From Clostridium pascui (GTDB lineage Bacteria > Bacillota > Clostridia > Clostridiales > Clostridiaceae): a stretch of 64,000 nt of DNA. The DNA lies in NCBI RefSeq assembly GCF_016908015.1, contig NZ_JAFBDB010000001.1, forward strand, positions 558,001 to 622,000, read 5' to 3'. Each line of letters begins with the position of its first letter. The first letter of the stretch is position 1. The notes under the pieces were generated by a model that was given only the letters and a program-made list of their open reading frames with translations, ran no database searches and was not told the DNA's origin. A program made the translations under genes and the position numbers. Below, piece by piece: positions 26,954 to 36,725 of the stretch.

Positions 26954-27161
26954 AAATTACACCTCCTTTTACTCTTTAAGTAATTCATTTTTCCTCTTTT
27001 GCATTTCTAATATCACTATATGAGTTTTTTTAAAAAAGGTTCTTTATCTTTTGAATAAAAAAAAATATATATATATGCTTTATATCTGTGAAACATGCAC
27101 AATTTGCTGTTTAAAATCATATTTTTAATTATTAGTAGTTTTATTATAATAGGAGGCTTTT

Positions 27162-28559
27162 ATGATAGTTCAATTAGGTGCACTTCACTACGTCTATCTT
27201 ATTTTAATTCTCTTAATATTTCTATTCATGATTCTAAAGAAAGATATCACCTTAATTTGTATTGCAGGTATATTTGCCCTTGGTTTTATAGCTACAGGTT
27301 CATTAGCATCTTCTATAACAGGAGTATTCAACAGCTTTGTATATGCTATAGGACAGCTACTTGATATAATTTTGGTAATAGCCGCAATTACAGCTATGGG
27401 AATAATACTTACAAAAACAGGCATAAACGAAGCTATGGCTTATCCTTTTACAAAATTAATGAAGACACCAACATTAGCATACTGGATAATAGGTATATTT
27501 ATGATGATAATATCCCTATTCTTTTGGCCTTCTCCTGCTGTAGCTCTTATTGGAGCAATACTTGTTCCTGCTGCAGTTAAAGCAGGGCTACCTGCTATTG
27601 GAGCCGCAATAGCGATGAATATTTTTGGTCATGGAGTTGCACTTTCTGGAGATTTTGTAATACAAGGTGCCCCTAAGCTGACTGCAGGTGGCGCTGGTAT
27701 TCCAGTTGGAGATGTAATATCTGCATCCATTCCACTTGTAATATTTATGGGGGTTTTAACAACTATACTCTCTTTTGTATTTTTAAGAAGGGATATGAAG
27801 AATGGAAGTCTAGTATTAACAGAAGAAGACTTCAAGCATACAGAAAAAGAAGATATGGAATTTGAAAAATTGTTAACATCAAATACTAAAAAGATTTTTG
27901 CTGTATTCGTTAGTATTATGTTTGCTCTTGATATTTATCTTATGTATAAGCTGAATTTACAAGGTGGCGATGCTAGTGCATTGATAGGTGGTACTGCACT
28001 GGTGGTTATGACTATAATTACCATATATGTAGTTAAAAAAGACGCTTCCTCCCATATGATATCTTATATAGTTGAGGGCTTATTATTTGGATTTAAAGTA
28101 TTTGGTCCTGTTATTCCTATCGCAGCTTTCTTTTATTTAGGTGACGCAGGATTTGTTAAAATATTTGGTGAGGTTTTACCAAAATCTTCAACAGGTTTAG
28201 TAAACGATTTAGGACTAGCACTGGCAAATACTGTTCCTGTTAATGCGCCTGTTGGAGCTGTAACATTAACTTCAGTTGGCATAATTACTGGACTTGATGG
28301 TTCTGGATTCTCTGGAATATCTCTAGCTGGTTCTGTAGCTAAGATATTTGGTATTGCGTTAGGTAAAAGCACCGCTACTTTAACCGCCTTAGGTCAGTTA
28401 GGTGCAATATGGGTTGGTGGAGGAACAATAATTCCTTGGGCCATCTTACCTGTTGCTGCAATATGTAAAATAGATCCATTTGAGCTAGCAAGAAGAAATT
28501 TGAAACCTGTTGCCATAGGTCTTATAGCAACTACAATATTTGCAATGTTTCTACTATAA
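27162..28559 (+). CDS. Multi-pass membrane transporter, family uncertain
   Basis: The 465-residue protein has about 12 hydrophobic helices. Conserved-looking stretches include 'FFWPSPAVALIGAILVPAAV', 'MNIFGHGVALSGDFVIQGAP' and 'NTVPVNAPVGAVTLTSVG', as in ion-transporter superfamily carriers of organic anions (GntP/DcuC/CitMHS-like). A hydrophilic loop (about 215-245) separates two halves. TAGGAGGC precedes the ATG. It is alone on the plus strand between hairpins. The substrate is unknown. An organic acid is plausible, and because the lactate permease is decayed, lactate is worth testing. Confidence 0.65.
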   Translation: MIVQLGALHYVYLILILLIFLFMILKKDITLICIAGIFALGFIATGSLASSITGVFNSFVYAIGQLLDIILVIAAITAMGIILTKTGINEAMAYPFTKLMKTPTLAYWIIGIFMMIISLFFWPSPAVALIGAILVPAAVKAGLPAIGAAIAMNIFGHGVALSGDFVIQGAPKLTAGGAGIPVGDVISASIPLVIFMGVLTTILSFVFLRRDMKNGSLVLTEEDFKHTEKEDMEFEKLLTSNTKKIFAVFVSIMFALDIYLMYKLNLQGGDASALIGGTALVVMTIITIYVVKKDASSHMISYIVEGLLFGFKVFGPVIPIAAFFYLGDAGFVKIFGEVLPKSSTGLVNDLGLALANTVPVNAPVGAVTLTSVGIITGLDGSGFSGISLAGSVAKIFGIALGKSTATLTALGQLGAIWVGGGTIIPWAILPVAAICKIDPFELARRNLKPVAIGLIATTIFAMFLL

Positions 28560-28603
28560 GCCATAATTAAAAACTTAAGTTTTTTAATGACTAATAAAAA
28601 ATA

Positions 28604-28661
28604 CTAAGAACTAGGCATAGTTAATTTTACTTAATTAAAATTAACTATGCCTAGTTCTTAG
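28604..28661. terminator. Perfect 26-bp terminator between convergent genes
   Basis: Positions 28604-28629 and 28636-28661 are perfect complements around a 6-nt loop. They serve the transporter (plus) and the S1-domain gene (minus). A weaker AAAAACTTAAGTTTTT palindrome at 28569-28584 precedes it on the transporter side. Confidence 0.8.
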
Positions 28662-28685
28662 CTATTCATTTATTAGTAATTTAAA

Positions 28686-29855
28686 TTATTTATTCCAATC
28701 CTTTAATTTATCTTTAAATACATCTGCTAACGTAAATCCTTCAGATTTATCATTGTATTTTTCTAGATCCTCTTCCATATTCGTTGACGCTGACTTTATG
28801 CTTAAAGATATTCTTTTATTCTCACTAGATATTTCAAGTACTTTAACTTTTACTGTATCTCCAATTTTCAATACGTCTGAAGGCTTTAGTACTCTGTCAT
28901 CTGATATCTCACTAATATGCACAAGTCCTTCGATTCCATCTAGCACTTCTACAAATGCTCCAAAGTCCATAAATTTCACCACTGTTCCTTGTACTATATC
29001 TCCTGCTTTAAGCTTATTTAATACTTCATTCCATGGATCAGATTTTATATCCTTTAAGCCTAATGAAATTCTTTCTTTTTCCTTGTCAAAGTCCAATATA
29101 TATACTTCTACAGTGTCTCCTACTGAAACAACCTCTGATGGGTCATTAACCCTTTTCCAGGATAAATCAGAAAGGTGTATCAACCCTTGCACTCCTCCTA
29201 GTTCTACAAAAGCACCAAATTTTGCAAGTCTAACTACTTTACCTGTTCTCTTTTCACCTTTTTGAAGTGAATTTAATAATTCTTGTTTTTGTTTTTCTCT
29301 TTTTTTCATTTGTACTTCCTTTGCAGAAGCAACTACTTTTCCCTTGTGTTTATCAAATTCTATTAACTTAACTTCTAATTCCTTGTTATTATATAAATTT
29401 AAATCTTCTACATAATTCATAGATAATTGAGATGCCGGTATAAAACATCTTATGCCGCTTATGTAACCTATAATTCCTCCTTTTACTACTTCTTTTGTTT
29501 TTATATTAAATATATCTCTATTTTTAAATTTCTGCTCCAAATTATCCCATGATCTTATAACATCAGCACTTTTCTTAGAAAGTAATACATTACCTTCTCC
29601 GTCATTTAACTTAATTATAGATACATATATTTCATCATCAGGTTTAATTATTTCTTTTAAGTTTATCTCTTCGTTAGATACTTCATTTCTTGGTATTATT
29701 CCATCTGACATATATCCTATATTTACCAGAACCTCATCATTAGTAACTGAAATAACCTTACCTTTTACTATATCCCCCTCTTTAAGCCTCTTCATTGATC
29801 TTTCTATTTCTCCCATCATGTCTTTCATAGAAATATCATCATTGTGTTTTTCCAT
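28686..29855 (-). CDS. rpsA: Ribosomal protein S1-like protein, four S1 domains
   Basis: The protein is about 389 residues from the ATG at 29855, which has AAGGAGAGTGGAG upstream; an earlier frame from 29900 lacks a ribosome site. Four OB-fold S1 repeats follow. The last two are the most typical ('GKVVRLAKFGAFVELGGVQG' and 'GTVVKFMDFGAFVEVLDGIE', each ending in a HLSDLS/HISEIS motif). It binds mRNA and aids translation or RNA turnover. Clostridial genomes carry such short S1 homologues; whether it is on the ribosome is not shown by sequence. Confidence 0.85.
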   Translation of the reverse strand: MEKHNDDISMKDMMGEIERSMKRLKEGDIVKGKVISVTNDEVLVNIGYMSDGIIPRNEVSNEEINLKEIIKPDDEIYVSIIKLNDGEGNVLLSKKSADVIRSWDNLEQKFKNRDIFNIKTKEVVKGGIIGYISGIRCFIPASQLSMNYVEDLNLYNNKELEVKLIEFDKHKGKVVASAKEVQMKKREKQKQELLNSLQKGEKRTGKVVRLAKFGAFVELGGVQGLIHLSDLSWKRVNDPSEVVSVGDTVEVYILDFDKEKERISLGLKDIKSDPWNEVLNKLKAGDIVQGTVVKFMDFGAFVEVLDGIEGLVHISEISDDRVLKPSDVLKIGDTVKVKVLEISSENKRISLSIKSASTNMEEDLEKYNDKSEGFTLADVFKDKLKDWNK

Positions 29856-29948
29856 AAAGTCTCCACTCTCCTTAATTATAAGTTCATTAATTATTTTCAA
29901 ATAACTTTAAATATATTATACCAAATTTTTCTTTTACAATATAGAAAA

Positions 29949-29983
29949 ACAGGGAACTAAACTAAACATTTTAATGTCCCTGT
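29949..29983 (-). terminator. Weak hairpin after carboxypeptidase gene
   Basis: A 7-bp stem ACAGGGA/TCCCTGT (29949-29955 with 29977-29983) has a long AT loop, 13 bp past the stop codon. It is preceded by A5 on the plus strand, which gives U5 in the transcript. Confidence 0.5.
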
Positions 29984-29995
29984 ATTGTATAATTA

Positions 29996-31129
29996 TTATT
30001 TTTTTGAAATTCTATTAAATATATTTATTTTTTTAAGCCACCCTATTTTATAATCATTTCCTGCAACCAAATTATCACTATATACTACTTTATCTCTATT
30101 TAGTATACATATTCTTCCTACACTATCTCCTTTATTTATAGCAGCTTTTATTTCTTTTGGCATTATAACTTTTGCTTCAAGATCATCTCCACTTTTGATT
30201 GGAAGAACTATATCATTTTTACACTTCAAACTTATTTTGGGATCTATCTTAGGTCCATGTGCTATTATATCACCTTTGCTAAATAATTTTTTATACTCAA
30301 AGTTTTTTTCAACATAATCAAATATTTTTATTGTTTCCTTCCATCTTTCCGGTGCATTAAAAACAACTATTACAATTTCATGTCCCTTGAAATCTGCAGA
30401 AGTGACAAGACATTTACCTGCTTGACCTGTATATCCAGTTTTTACTCCATCAGCAAAAGGCATAAGCCAAAGTATCTTATTTATGTTATTATAACTTCTA
30501 GTAAATCCATATGCTTTTCCGTCTACTTCTTTTGATCTTACAATTCTATTGAATATGTCACTTTTTTTGGCTTCAGAGGTTATTAATGCCATATCATAAG
30601 CTGTAGTGTAATGTTCTTCATTATCTAAGCCATGAGGAGAATAAAAATGTGTGTCTATTAATCCTAAATTTAAAGCATATTCATTCATAACTTTAACGAA
30701 CTCCTCAACACTTCCACTTATACCTTCAGCTATAGCAATTGCTGCATCATTTCCAGATCTAAGCATTAATCCATATATAAGTTCTAATAGACTTATTTTT
30801 TCTCCCTTTGAATATCCTACAGTAGAACCTTGTATACCAGCTGATCTTTTAGATATTTCAATTTTTTTATCTAAATCTCCATATTTTAATGCTACTAATG
30901 CTGTCAATATCTTAGTGGTACTTGCCATAGGCATTATAATTTCTGAATTATTTTCCACAAGTACTGACTTTGAATTTACATCTAAAGCTATGTATGCTCG
31001 TGCATTTATTGAGAGATTCTCAGTTCTATCTAATCTTTGAGCTCTTACTGTACTTGTATTAGACAAAGTTAAAATTATACTTAGAAAAGCCCCTATAAAT
31101 TTTGCGATAAATCTTGTATAATGTTTCAT
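29996..31129 (-). CDS. D-alanyl-D-alanine carboxypeptidase (DacF-like)
   Basis: This penicillin-binding protein of the S11 family trims the terminal D-Ala from peptidoglycan stem peptides outside the cell. It is about 377 residues, with an N-terminal signal segment. Active-site motifs are SxxK in MASTTKILTA, SGN in RSGNDAAIA and KTG in DGVKTGYTG. The ATG at 31129 has GAGGGAGGTGA; the frame opening at 31138 starts inside it. A second S11 enzyme is encoded at 35335-36522. A sporulation role is possible but not shown. Confidence 0.9.
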   Translation of the reverse strand: MKHYTRFIAKFIGAFLSIILTLSNTSTVRAQRLDRTENLSINARAYIALDVNSKSVLVENNSEIIMPMASTTKILTALVALKYGDLDKKIEISKRSAGIQGSTVGYSKGEKISLLELIYGLMLRSGNDAAIAIAEGISGSVEEFVKVMNEYALNLGLIDTHFYSPHGLDNEEHYTTAYDMALITSEAKKSDIFNRIVRSKEVDGKAYGFTRSYNNINKILWLMPFADGVKTGYTGQAGKCLVTSADFKGHEIVIVVFNAPERWKETIKIFDYVEKNFEYKKLFSKGDIIAHGPKIDPKISLKCKNDIVLPIKSGDDLEAKVIMPKEIKAAINKGDSVGRICILNRDKVVYSDNLVAGNDYKIGWLKKINIFNRISKK

Positions 31130-31261
31130 TTTTATCACCTCCCTCTTTTTTTATTTTGCCTCCAAAGTTTCATTTTAATTCTTATAAAATTAATTTTATA
31201 ATGCATAATAATTATTTATATGGTTAAAATAAAAATTATTGAAGGAGGATTTGGTAATATT

Positions 31262-31840
31262 ATGAAAATATTTATTATTTCCCTTATAATTTTTTTATTA
31301 TTTATCCCAATACCTTTAAAGATATATATACTTTATAAAAATAATAAACTTATTATAAGATTTTATAAATTTTCCCTTTATCCTTCTAACGATTTGAAAA
31401 ATATGTCTAAAACAATTGCTAAAGTTCAAGAAAAAAGTAAACTTACTGTTCATTTTAGAAAAATCTTTGATAAGTATACTATTAAACAAATATTTCATCG
31501 CTTTTGTAAAACCAAATTAAAACCTAGCTTAAAACTAGAATTTAACTTAGATTATGGTTTTGAAGATGCTGCCTTAACAGGATTAAGTTATGGACTCTTA
31601 AATTCATTCTTTGTTCCATTACAAAATATACTATCCTCACTTTTTAAAATTAAAAAACTTCAGTTGAATGCTATGCCAGATTTTAATGGAAGTAAATTAA
31701 ACTTGGAAATTAAAAGTATAATTTATATAAATATAGTTCAAATTATTAATATATGTTTTACTATAGGGTTAATACTATTTAAATCTTATAGGAACCATAA
31801 ATATATACATAAAACAAAAGGAGAATTTAAGGAGGCTTAA
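31262..31840 (+). CDS. ytfI: DUF2953 membrane protein (YtfI-like)
   Basis: The 193-residue protein has an N-terminal TM helix ending in LFIPIPLKIYILYKNNKL, the typical DUF2953 start, and a second hydrophobic helix near the C terminus. The ytfI-ytfJ pair is conserved in endospore formers. The ATG at 31262 is 13 nt from GGAGG, a rather long spacing, but no better start exists; the ATG at 31220 has no ribosome site. The gene ends 2 bp before ytfJ. It probably acts with ytfJ during sporulation. Biochemical role unknown. Confidence 0.75.
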   Translation: MKIFIISLIIFLLFIPIPLKIYILYKNNKLIIRFYKFSLYPSNDLKNMSKTIAKVQEKSKLTVHFRKIFDKYTIKQIFHRFCKTKLKPSLKLEFNLDYGFEDAALTGLSYGLLNSFFVPLQNILSSLFKIKKLQLNAMPDFNGSKLNLEIKSIIYINIVQIINICFTIGLILFKSYRNHKYIHKTKGEFKEA

Positions 31841-31842
31841 TT

Positions 31843-32280
31843 ATGGAAAACCATCCAATTGATAATCTTATGAAGACAACAATGGAAAATATAAAAAGCA
31901 TGATAGATGTAAATACAATAGTAGGTGATGCAGTTGAAACTAAAGATGGATCATTGATAATTCCTATATCTAGAGTTTCATTTGGATTTGCTTGCGGTGG
32001 AAGTGAATTAGAAAAATGTGAACCTAAAGATAGAGAAAATTCTAAGTATCCCTTTGGAGGGGGGTCTGGTGCAGGAGTTAGTGTAAAACCAGTAGCATTT
32101 CTAGTAGCAAAGGAAAATTCATTAAGAATGCTATCAATTTCACCGGATAACCCTTATGATAAAGTATTAGACAACATTCCTCATATTATAGAGTTACTAA
32201 AAGGTTTTAGAAAAAATTCTGATACAGAAGACGATGTTATTATTTGCAAATCAGAGGATAATAAAAATCACACTATCTAA
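31843..32280 (+). CDS. ytfJ: Sporulation protein YtfJ (GerW family)
   Basis: The 145-residue protein has the conserved start HPIDNLMKTTMENIKSMIDV, then 'IIPISRVSFGFACGGSE', a glycine-rich 'FGGGSGAGVSVKPVAFLV' and the terminal helix region. GerW/YtfJ proteins are made in the forespore and are needed for normal germination in B. subtilis. It is co-transcribed with the DUF2953 gene, with GGAGG inside the end of that gene. Confidence 0.92.
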   Translation: MENHPIDNLMKTTMENIKSMIDVNTIVGDAVETKDGSLIIPISRVSFGFACGGSELEKCEPKDRENSKYPFGGGSGAGVSVKPVAFLVAKENSLRMLSISPDNPYDKVLDNIPHIIELLKGFRKNSDTEDDVIICKSEDNKNHTI

Positions 32281-32297
32281 ATAAAATTACAAAAAAT

Positions 32298-32324
32298 CCA
32301 GCTCAATTTGCTATATTGAGCTGG
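32298..32324. terminator. Shared terminator, overlapping scpB 3' end
   Basis: A 9-bp stem CCAGCTCAA/TTGAGCTGG (32298-32306 with 32316-32324) serves ytfJ (plus) and scpB (minus). One arm contains the last codons of scpB. Confidence 0.65.
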
Positions 32325-32913
32325 CTGCTTCCTCATTTCCTTCTTCTTTAAACTCATCTAATATTTGCTCTAAGCTTGGAAGTGCCTTTAAACTTTCAAG
32401 ACCAAAATGCTTTAAAAATTCTTCAGTAGTTCCATACAATATTGGTTTTCCGGGCACCTCTAATCTTCCACATTCTTTTATCAACTTTTTTTCTACTAAA
32501 GTTTGTATTGCTCTATCACTTTTCACTCCCCTTATTTCATCTATATCAATTCTTGTAATTGGTTGTTTATAAGATACTATAGCTAAAGTTTCTAAAGCAG
32601 CTTGTGATAAAGATTGTCTTACATTTGTTTTTAAAAGTTTTTGTACATAATTGCTATTTTCTTCCTTAGTTACTAATTGAAGATTACTTTCCAATTGAAT
32701 TAATTTTATTCCTCTATTATCTTTTTCGAATTCATCTTTCATATTATTTAATATTGCTCTTGTATAATCAATGTCGCATTCAATTATATTGCTTATTTCT
32801 TTTATATTTAATGGTTCCCCACTCATAAATAATATAGATTCTATAATAGACTTATATCTGTCCTTAATAGATGCATCTATTAAATCTATTTGATTAATAT
32901 CCTTTTTATTCAT
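32311..32913 (-). CDS. scpB: Segregation and condensation protein B
   Basis: The protein is 200 residues from the ATG at 32913. A TTG three codons earlier opens the frame but is less likely. It has two winged-helix domains ('[20 protein letters not shown]' and '[20 protein letters not shown]'). As part of the SMC-ScpAB condensin it compacts and segregates the chromosome. It overlaps the end of scpA by 8 bp, consistent with translational coupling. Confidence 0.93.
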   Translation of the reverse strand: MNKKDINQIDLIDASIKDRYKSIIESILFMSGEPLNIKEISNIIECDIDYTRAILNNMKDEFEKDNRGIKLIQLESNLQLVTKEENSNYVQKLLKTNVRQSLSQAALETLAIVSYKQPITRIDIDEIRGVKSDRAIQTLVEKKLIKECGRLEVPGKPILYGTTEEFLKHFGLESLKALPSLEQILDEFKEEGNEEAASSI

Positions 32914-33649
32914 CTTCGTCAACCCTTTCTAAGTAAATTTCTTTAAAGTTATCTTCCTGAACTATCCTTAATCTTCGTAACTTTATTAGTTCTAATAGAG
33001 CTAAAAATGTAACTACTACCTCAATTTTTTCGTTACAACTTTCAGCTAAGCAAGAGAAAACTGTTTTTTTGTTCCTATGCATTAGTTCAGAAATATACAT
33101 CATTTTATCCTCTATTTTATAGCTCTCCACATGAATTTCCCTTGGTATAAAATTCAAGTTTATTTTACTATTATAAATCCTCATAATTTCAATATATAAA
33201 TTATACAGCTCTAACATGGTAATGTTGTTTAATATGTTTTCTTGTTTTTTTTCTTTTATTTCTATTATTTCTGGTTTTTTACTAAACATTACTCCCATAT
33301 GTTCAACTCTGTTCTTAAAAAATTCAGATGCAGCTTTAAACTTCTTATATTCTATAAGCTTATTGATTAATATCTTTTCAGTGTCTTCTTCTAAATCCAT
33401 AGCAGCTTCGTCCTTTTTCTCTTTAGGTAGAAGTTCCTTTGACTTTATTTCAAGCAATGTAGCAGCTATAACTATAAATTCCGAAGTAATTTCTAAATCC
33501 ATTTCTTTCATTTTACTTATGTATTCTAGGTACTGAGTAGTTATATCAGATATTCTAACATTGTATATTCCCATTTCATTTTTTTTTATAAGATGCAGTA
33601 ATAAATCAAAAGGTCCTTCAAAGTTAGAAATCTTTATATTTAATGCCAT
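32906..33649 (-). CDS. scpA: Segregation and condensation protein A (kleisin)
   Basis: The 247-residue kleisin bridges the SMC heads. The N-terminal helical domain has the typical [17 protein letters not shown], the middle is variable and charged, and the C-terminal winged helix ends '[16 protein letters not shown]'. TTTAGGAGAG precedes the ATG. The scpA-scpB order and overlap are standard. Confidence 0.93.
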   Translation of the reverse strand: MALNIKISNFEGPFDLLLHLIKKNEMGIYNVRISDITTQYLEYISKMKEMDLEITSEFIVIAATLLEIKSKELLPKEKKDEAAMDLEEDTEKILINKLIEYKKFKAASEFFKNRVEHMGVMFSKKPEIIEIKEKKQENILNNITMLELYNLYIEIMRIYNSKINLNFIPREIHVESYKIEDKMMYISELMHRNKKTVFSCLAESCNEKIEVVVTFLALLELIKLRRLRIVQEDNFKEIYLERVDEDE

Positions 33650-33804
33650 TTAATATCTCTCCTAAATATAATATCGTTCAACCACTTGTATCCCTTATAT
33701 TATAATTAAATCCTGATACTTTGTCTATTTTTAAAAAATATAGATTAAATACGTCTATTCCAGTAAAGTTTTTGAATGATTTTATCCTTTTATGTTTTAA
33801 AGTA

Positions 33805-33841
33805 TTGATTTTTTCTTTAAGATAGTATACTTTAAAGAAAA
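33805..33841 (+). promoter_or_regulatory. Palindrome over a possible cca promoter
   Basis: TTTTCTTTAA (33811-33820) and TTAAAGAAAA (33832-33841) form a perfect 10-bp dyad. A TATACT -10-like hexamer (33826-33831) lies in its centre and TTGATT (33805-33810) upstream. The 15-bp spacing is short, so the promoter reading is tentative. The dyad could be an operator or a leader hairpin. Confidence 0.35.
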
Positions 33842-33900
33842 AAGTAAAGAATTAGTAGAAAACATTATATTATCAAATAAAAGAAAGCAGAGGAATATAA

Positions 33901-35268
33901 ATGAATTTCAAAATACATATACCTAAAAATCCTGCTTTGGCAATAAAAATGTTAGTTGATGCAGGCTTTGAAGCAGGTGTTGTGGGCGGATGTACCCGTG
34001 ATGCTATTATGGGGGAAGAGCCTCATGATTGGGATATATGCACATCTGCTACACCAGACGAAATCCAAGGAGTGTTCAGAGACTTTAAACAGCTTGGTAT
34101 AGGATTAAAACATGGCACAGTTGTTATTATTATGGATGCTGAAGAGATTGAGATTACTACTTACAGAATAGATGGTGAATACTCTGATTGCCGTAGGCCG
34201 AACAATGTATATTTTACAAAAAATTTAATAGAAGATTTAAGCCGCAGAGATTATACTCAAAATGCTATCTTCTTCAATGAATTTCAGGGAATTATAGACC
34301 CATTTAATGGAGTATCTGATATTAAACATAAAATTATTAGATGTGTAGGAAATGCAAATAAAAGATTACAAGAAGATGCTTTGAGAATTTTAAGAGGCAT
34401 TAGATTTGCATCTACGCTGGGATTTAAAGTTGAAGAATCTACGAAAACAGCTATGCTTAGAAATAAAGAACTATTAAAAAATATCTCTAAAGAACGTATT
34501 ACCGTTGAATTTGTAAAAATGTTTCAAGGTAAAAATGCAGTTAATATACTTGATGAATTTCAAGATATCATAACATATATTATTCCAGAAACAAAATCTA
34601 TGATTGGATTTAAGCAACATAACCCTTACCATATTTATGATGTTTGGAAACATACACTTGTTGCAACTAGTAATGTTGACGGATTAATATTAAAATTAAC
34701 TATGTTTTTTCATGACATCGGAAAAACAAGCTGCTATACTATTGATGAACAAGGAATAGGTCATTTTTATGGTCATGCAGATATTTCTGCTAACATTACA
34801 TCTGAAATCTTTAAAAGAATGAAAATGACTAATGCAGAAGGAATTAATGCAGCTGACTTAAAAGATATTATAGAACTAATTAAATATCATGACATTATGA
34901 TTCACCCAACAAAACCAAGTGTTAAAAAAATGTTATGGAAATTAGATGGCAGTGCATTACAATTTAACCGACTACTTTCAGTAAAAAGAGCTGATGCTTT
35001 AGCTCAATCTCCAACTAATTTAGCTAATCGCTTAAAAGAAATTCATACAATTGAAGAACTCTTAAATGAGGTGCTTACAGAAAATAATTGTTTCACATTA
35101 AAAGATTTAGCTATCACCGGAAAAGATTTAATTGCTCTTGGTATTCCACATGGTAAAAGTCTTGGAAAACTATTAAATCAATTACTTGAATCTGTAATTG
35201 ATGAAAAATTACTAAATGAAAAAGAGGAATTGTTATCTGAAGCACAAAAATATATAAATTTATCATAA
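33901..35268 (+). CDS. cca: CCA tRNA nucleotidyltransferase / poly(A) polymerase family with HD domain
   Basis: The 455-residue enzyme has a class II nucleotidyltransferase head (VVGGCTRDAI; metal-binding carboxylates in DWDICTSA), 'RRDYTQNAI' and the RNA-binding 'EDALRILRGIRFAS'. An HD phosphohydrolase domain (about 245-370, with FFHDIGKTS and 'GHADIS') follows. It adds or repairs the 3' CCA of tRNAs; the HD part may remove 2',3'-cyclic phosphates. GAGGAA precedes the ATG. It is monocistronic on the plus strand. Confidence 0.9.
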   Translation: MNFKIHIPKNPALAIKMLVDAGFEAGVVGGCTRDAIMGEEPHDWDICTSATPDEIQGVFRDFKQLGIGLKHGTVVIIMDAEEIEITTYRIDGEYSDCRRPNNVYFTKNLIEDLSRRDYTQNAIFFNEFQGIIDPFNGVSDIKHKIIRCVGNANKRLQEDALRILRGIRFASTLGFKVEESTKTAMLRNKELLKNISKERITVEFVKMFQGKNAVNILDEFQDIITYIIPETKSMIGFKQHNPYHIYDVWKHTLVATSNVDGLILKLTMFFHDIGKTSCYTIDEQGIGHFYGHADISANITSEIFKRMKMTNAEGINAADLKDIIELIKYHDIMIHPTKPSVKKMLWKLDGSALQFNRLLSVKRADALAQSPTNLANRLKEIHTIEELLNEVLTENNCFTLKDLAITGKDLIALGIPHGKSLGKLLNQLLESVIDEKLLNEKEELLSEAQKYINLS

Positions 35269-35284
35269 GTATACTATAAAAAAT

Positions 35285-35329
35285 TAAGCTATGTTATGAG
35301 CATAAACTTTTATCTCCTAACATAGCTTA
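35285..35329. terminator. Shared terminator between cca and carboxypeptidase
   Basis: A 12-bp stem TAAGCTATGTTA/TAACATAGCTTA (35285-35296 with 35318-35329) lies between two convergent genes. Confidence 0.75.
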
Positions 35330-35334
35330 TAATG

Positions 35335-36522
35335 CTATACAGATTTATCAAATAAATTTTTAAAATTAAACTTTAAATTATCTAAGAAGTTAGATCTCTG
35401 GATATCTCTATCACAATATATCTTAACTTTACCTGATAACTTACCATCTACATATACTTCACAGTAGCCAATTACTTCACCCTTGTTATAACGTTTCTTC
35501 TCCATATTTACTATACATTTCTTTTCTACTTTAGAATTGGCTCCCCTTTCTAAAGTAATATTTAAATCTTCTAAAGCCCTGGCCATAAAGAATTTATCTT
35601 CACTTTTACCTATTTTTATTTTTTCTATATCTTTATCCTTTTCTACAACCTTTTTAGATTCAAACTTAGAAAATCCATAATTCATAAGCATACTTGCATC
35701 CCTATTTCTTACTTTAAAAGTTGGAGCACCCATTATAACTGCAAGGACTCTAACTCCATCTCTAACTGCTGTGGTAGATATGCAATACTTAGCTTCATTG
35801 GTAAATCCAGTTTTAAGTCCATCACAACCTTTAAAAAATCTTACTAACTTATTATGATTTACAAGACCTATAGGTGATTTTCTACCTTCAGATATAGTCT
35901 CCATATATGTACCTGTATATTTTAACACTTTAGAGTGTTTCAAAAGTTCTCTTGACATAAGTGAAATATCATATGCTGTAGTTATATGTCCTGGTGCTGA
36001 AAGTCCAGAACAATTTTTAAATGTTGTATCTTTCATACCTAATTCTTGTGCTCTGTCATTCATAAGTTTTACAAATGCTTCTTCGCTTCCAGATAGATAT
36101 TCTGCCATGGCTGTTGCTGCATCATTACCTGAAGCTATAGCTATACCCTTTAGAATCTCCTCTACAGTTCTAACCTCACCTGTATCTAAAAGCATGCTAC
36201 TATTCCCATTCTTACCCTTCATTTTTGCATTTTCACTAACAGTCATTTTATCTGTAAGCTTAATTTTACCTGAATCTACTGCTTCCATTGCTAAAAGCAT
36301 AGTCATTATCTTAGTTACTGAGGCCGGAGCTAACTTTTCGTGAGAATTTTTTTCATACAATATCTTGCCTGAATTTGGCTCCATAAGCAGCGCAGATTTT
36401 GCTTCAACTTGAATTCCTCCCTCTTCTTGCGCCTTAGCCTTCACAGGAGAAAAGGATACGCCACTAAAAATAAGTGCCCCTATTAAAATTTTACTTATTA
36501 TTTTTTTATTGATTTTTTTCAT
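35335..36522 (-). CDS. D-alanyl-D-alanine carboxypeptidase (second S11 enzyme)
   Basis: The 395-residue secreted enzyme has a signal peptide (about 1-31, ending KAKA), SxxK in PASVTKIMTM, SGN in ASGNDAATA and KTG in DGLKTGFTN. A C-terminal beta domain (about 290-390) is of the PBP5 C type. It removes terminal D-Ala from peptidoglycan. A strong GGAAGGAGG precedes the ATG. It differs from the 29996-31129 enzyme by having the clearer C-terminal domain and signal peptide. Confidence 0.92.
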   Translation of the reverse strand: MKKINKKIISKILIGALIFSGVSFSPVKAKAQEEGGIQVEAKSALLMEPNSGKILYEKNSHEKLAPASVTKIMTMLLAMEAVDSGKIKLTDKMTVSENAKMKGKNGNSSMLLDTGEVRTVEEILKGIAIASGNDAATAMAEYLSGSEEAFVKLMNDRAQELGMKDTTFKNCSGLSAPGHITTAYDISLMSRELLKHSKVLKYTGTYMETISEGRKSPIGLVNHNKLVRFFKGCDGLKTGFTNEAKYCISTTAVRDGVRVLAVIMGAPTFKVRNRDASMLMNYGFSKFESKKVVEKDKDIEKIKIGKSEDKFFMARALEDLNITLERGANSKVEKKCIVNMEKKRYNKGEVIGYCEVYVDGKLSGKVKIYCDRDIQRSNFLDNLKFNFKNLFDKSV

Positions 36523-36725
36523 GTCTAATATTCCTCCTTCCTTTCAATAGTATTTTCTCCTGCATTTTAGAAATTTATCCACTAAAAAAATGTTTTAAAA
36601 AATTATGAACATTATTTGTCATACATTTTATGGTAATTACAATATACTTTATTGAAAGGAGGTATTATATAATTAACTCTTATAAATTAAATAATCATAT
36701 AAGATAACTAGAGGGGGGAAAAATT

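Noticed and set aside
28753-29265. Plus-strand open frame of 170 codons
   Set aside because: It is the antisense of the S1-domain gene, has no ribosome site, and its serine/threonine-rich composition is typical of a shadow frame.
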